Origin: Candidatus Omnitrophota bacterium
Lineage (GTDB): Bacteria; Omnitrophota; Gorgyraeia; 2-02-FULL-51-18
Assembly (NCBI GenBank): GCA_023247955.1
Contig: JAHFFL010000008.1
Coordinates: forward strand, 1 to 15,800
DNA length: 15,800 nucleotides
Direction of reading: 5' to 3'
The notes beneath the pieces were generated by a model that worked only from the letters and a program-made list of their open reading frames with translations, made no database searches and was not told where the DNA came from. A program made the translations under genes and the position numbers. This document shows, piece by piece, positions 15,215-15,800 of this stretch; position 1 is the first letter of the stretch; every line of letters starts with the position of its first letter.

Positions 15215-15285
15215 CTGCCCCGTCAGGACTCGAACCTGAACTCACGCCTCCAAAGGGCGGTGTGCTACCATTACACCACAGGGCA
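15215..15285 (-). tRNA. tRNA-Gln (anticodon UUG)
   Basis: On the - strand the sequence folds as a tRNA. The acceptor stem TGCCCTG pairs with CGGGGCA (one T-G), followed by discriminator G. The D-arm carries AATGGTAG, the anticodon loop is CTTTGGA with anticodon TTG, and the T-arm is TCAGG-TTCGAGT-CCTGA. The anticodon stem CCGCC/GGCGT has four pairs and a C-T mismatch at 27-43. The 3' CCA is not encoded; a run of seven T follows one base after the discriminator. It has its own promoter upstream and is transcribed opposite to its neighbours. Confidence 0.93.
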
Positions 15286-15304
15286 AAATTAAGCAGGAGC
15301 TTTA

Positions 15305-15333
15305 CTATAACCACATTGAATGGCTTTTTTCAA
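15305..15333 (-). promoter_or_regulatory. Sigma70-type promoter for tRNA-Gln
   Basis: On the - strand, TTGAAA (15333-15328), a 17-nt spacer and TTATAG (15310-15305) lie about 20 nt before the tRNA 5' end. Five of six -35 bases fit the consensus if one mismatch is allowed at the C. The alternative -10 TATAGT is shifted one base. Confidence 0.6.
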
Positions 15334-15354
15334 GGTTAAATAAGTCATGAGTCT

Positions 15355-15594
15355 ATGAGCCCGACAGTATTTCGTTATAAAGAATATCGGTTTTTCTTTT
15401 TTTCTCGTGAAGAAAGACGACCCCACGTTCATGTGTCTTGCTCGGCTGGAGAAGCAAAATTTTGGTTGGAACCTATCATTGCGTTGGCGCATTGTGAAGG
15501 CCTTAACGGCAGACAATTAAAGCAAGTTCAGAAGATTATCGAAGCGCGTCAAAATGAAATTAAAAAATCCTGGGAGAAACACTTTGAACGCTGA
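15355..15594 (+). CDS. DUF4160 domain protein
   Basis: 79-residue protein matching DUF4160 from memory: MSPTVFRYKEYRFFFFSREE, then RPHVHVSC, GEAKFWLEP and a C-terminal helix ending near ESWEKHF-like KSWEKHFER. DUF4160 genes commonly sit just upstream of DUF2442 genes, as here. The pair has been discussed as a possible toxin-antitoxin-like or stress module, but the biochemical function is unknown to me. The conserved HVHV with aromatic FFFF may form a small-ligand or metal site; that is speculation. The ATG at 15355 gives the canonical N-terminus; a clear Shine-Dalgarno is not seen. It starts only 22 nt beyond the divergent tRNA promoter, so its own promoter may overlap that region. Confidence 0.88.
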   Translation: MSPTVFRYKEYRFFFFSREERRPHVHVSCSAGEAKFWLEPIIALAHCEGLNGRQLKQVQKIIEARQNEIKKSWEKHFER

Positions 15595-15800
15595 GGTATC
15601 GCAGATCTCACTGCATGGCATTTGGCTTTTGGTCAGGGATGTGGAGTATTTCTTAAGCTTTCAGGATTTTCCTTGGTTTAAAAAGGCCACAGTTTCGCAG
15701 GTTCAAAAAGTACGCTTATCGGCAAAACAACATCTTTATTGGCCCGATTTGGATGTAGATTTGGAATTAGACTCAGTTTTGAACCTTGAAAAGTATCCTC
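15554..15800 (+). CDS. DUF2442 domain protein (3' end outside window)
   Basis: Open frame running off the window edge, 82 codons visible. It reads MKLKNPGRNTLNAEVSQISL, then HGIWLLVRDVEYFLSFQDFPWFK and HLYWPDLDVDLELDSVLNLEKYP, the typical DUF2442 pattern with the PWF and WPDLDVDL motifs. Starting at ATG 15554 it overlaps the end of DUF4160 by 41 nt; an in-frame TTG at 15584 preceded by GGGAG would reduce this to 11 nt. The MKLKNPG start resembles family N-termini as I remember them, so ATG is preferred. The overlap implies coupled translation with the DUF4160 gene. Probably only a few residues are missing. Confidence 0.85.
   Translation, partial: MKLKNPGRNTLNAEVSQISLHGIWLLVRDVEYFLSFQDFPWFKKATVSQVQKVRLSAKQHLYWPDLDVDLELDSVLNLEKYP

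Noticed and set aside
15106..15339. ORF across the hairpin cluster and the tRNA
   Set aside because: It runs through the hairpins and the antisense of tRNA-Gln, has no family resemblance and no RBS.

Overview
The window looks like chromosomal DNA of an uncultured bacterium. It carries housekeeping genes mostly on the + strand, with frequent GTG/TTG starts, GC-rich coding DNA and AT-rich intergenic repeats. A PpiD-like foldase, a lipoprotein and a secreted beta-propeller protein suggest a Gram-negative-type envelope. The gene mix and the characteristic AT-rich palindromic repeat recall Omnitrophota (OP3)-type genomes, but that placement is an impression from memory and was not tested.

Layout. 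(1) 1-3542: purine biosynthesis, purF (3' end only), purM, purD and purE; purM/purD overlap by 4 nt. (2) 3705-6483: a low-molecular-weight phosphatase, rpiB and glyA joined by GTGA/ATGA overlaps, then nrdR. The order phosphatase-rpiB-glyA resembles the Bacillus ywlE-ywlF-...-glyA locus. (3) 6495-10205: a PpiD/SurA-like membrane foldase on the - strand, divergent from a large secreted FG-GAP protein; each has a recognisable promoter in the 180-nt gap. (4) 10227-11495: a strong promoter followed directly by an intrinsic terminator, long-form hisG, and a 31-codon gene for a very basic bS22/COX24-like ribosomal protein. (5) 11537-15042: a short-form FtsH-like AAA+ metalloprotease, an unrecognised lipoprotein and ispE. 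(6) 15053-15800: a run of hairpins, tRNA-Gln(UUG) on the - strand with its own promoter, and an overlapping DUF4160/DUF2442 pair cut by the window edge.

The most notable structure is in repeats rather than genes. A 138-140 bp imperfect palindrome with TTAAAATC-like inverted ends occurs three times complete and once truncated, always in the same orientation between + strand genes. One copy supplies the stop codon of purF, and another supplies the last residues and stop of glyA. A second, GC-rich hairpin family lies inside the purD reading frame (an apparent in-frame insertion), at the signal-peptide end of the lipoprotein gene, and downstream of ispE. I found no convincing defence system, biosynthetic cluster, CRISPR array or transposase. 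No gene-free stretch exceeds about 180 nt.
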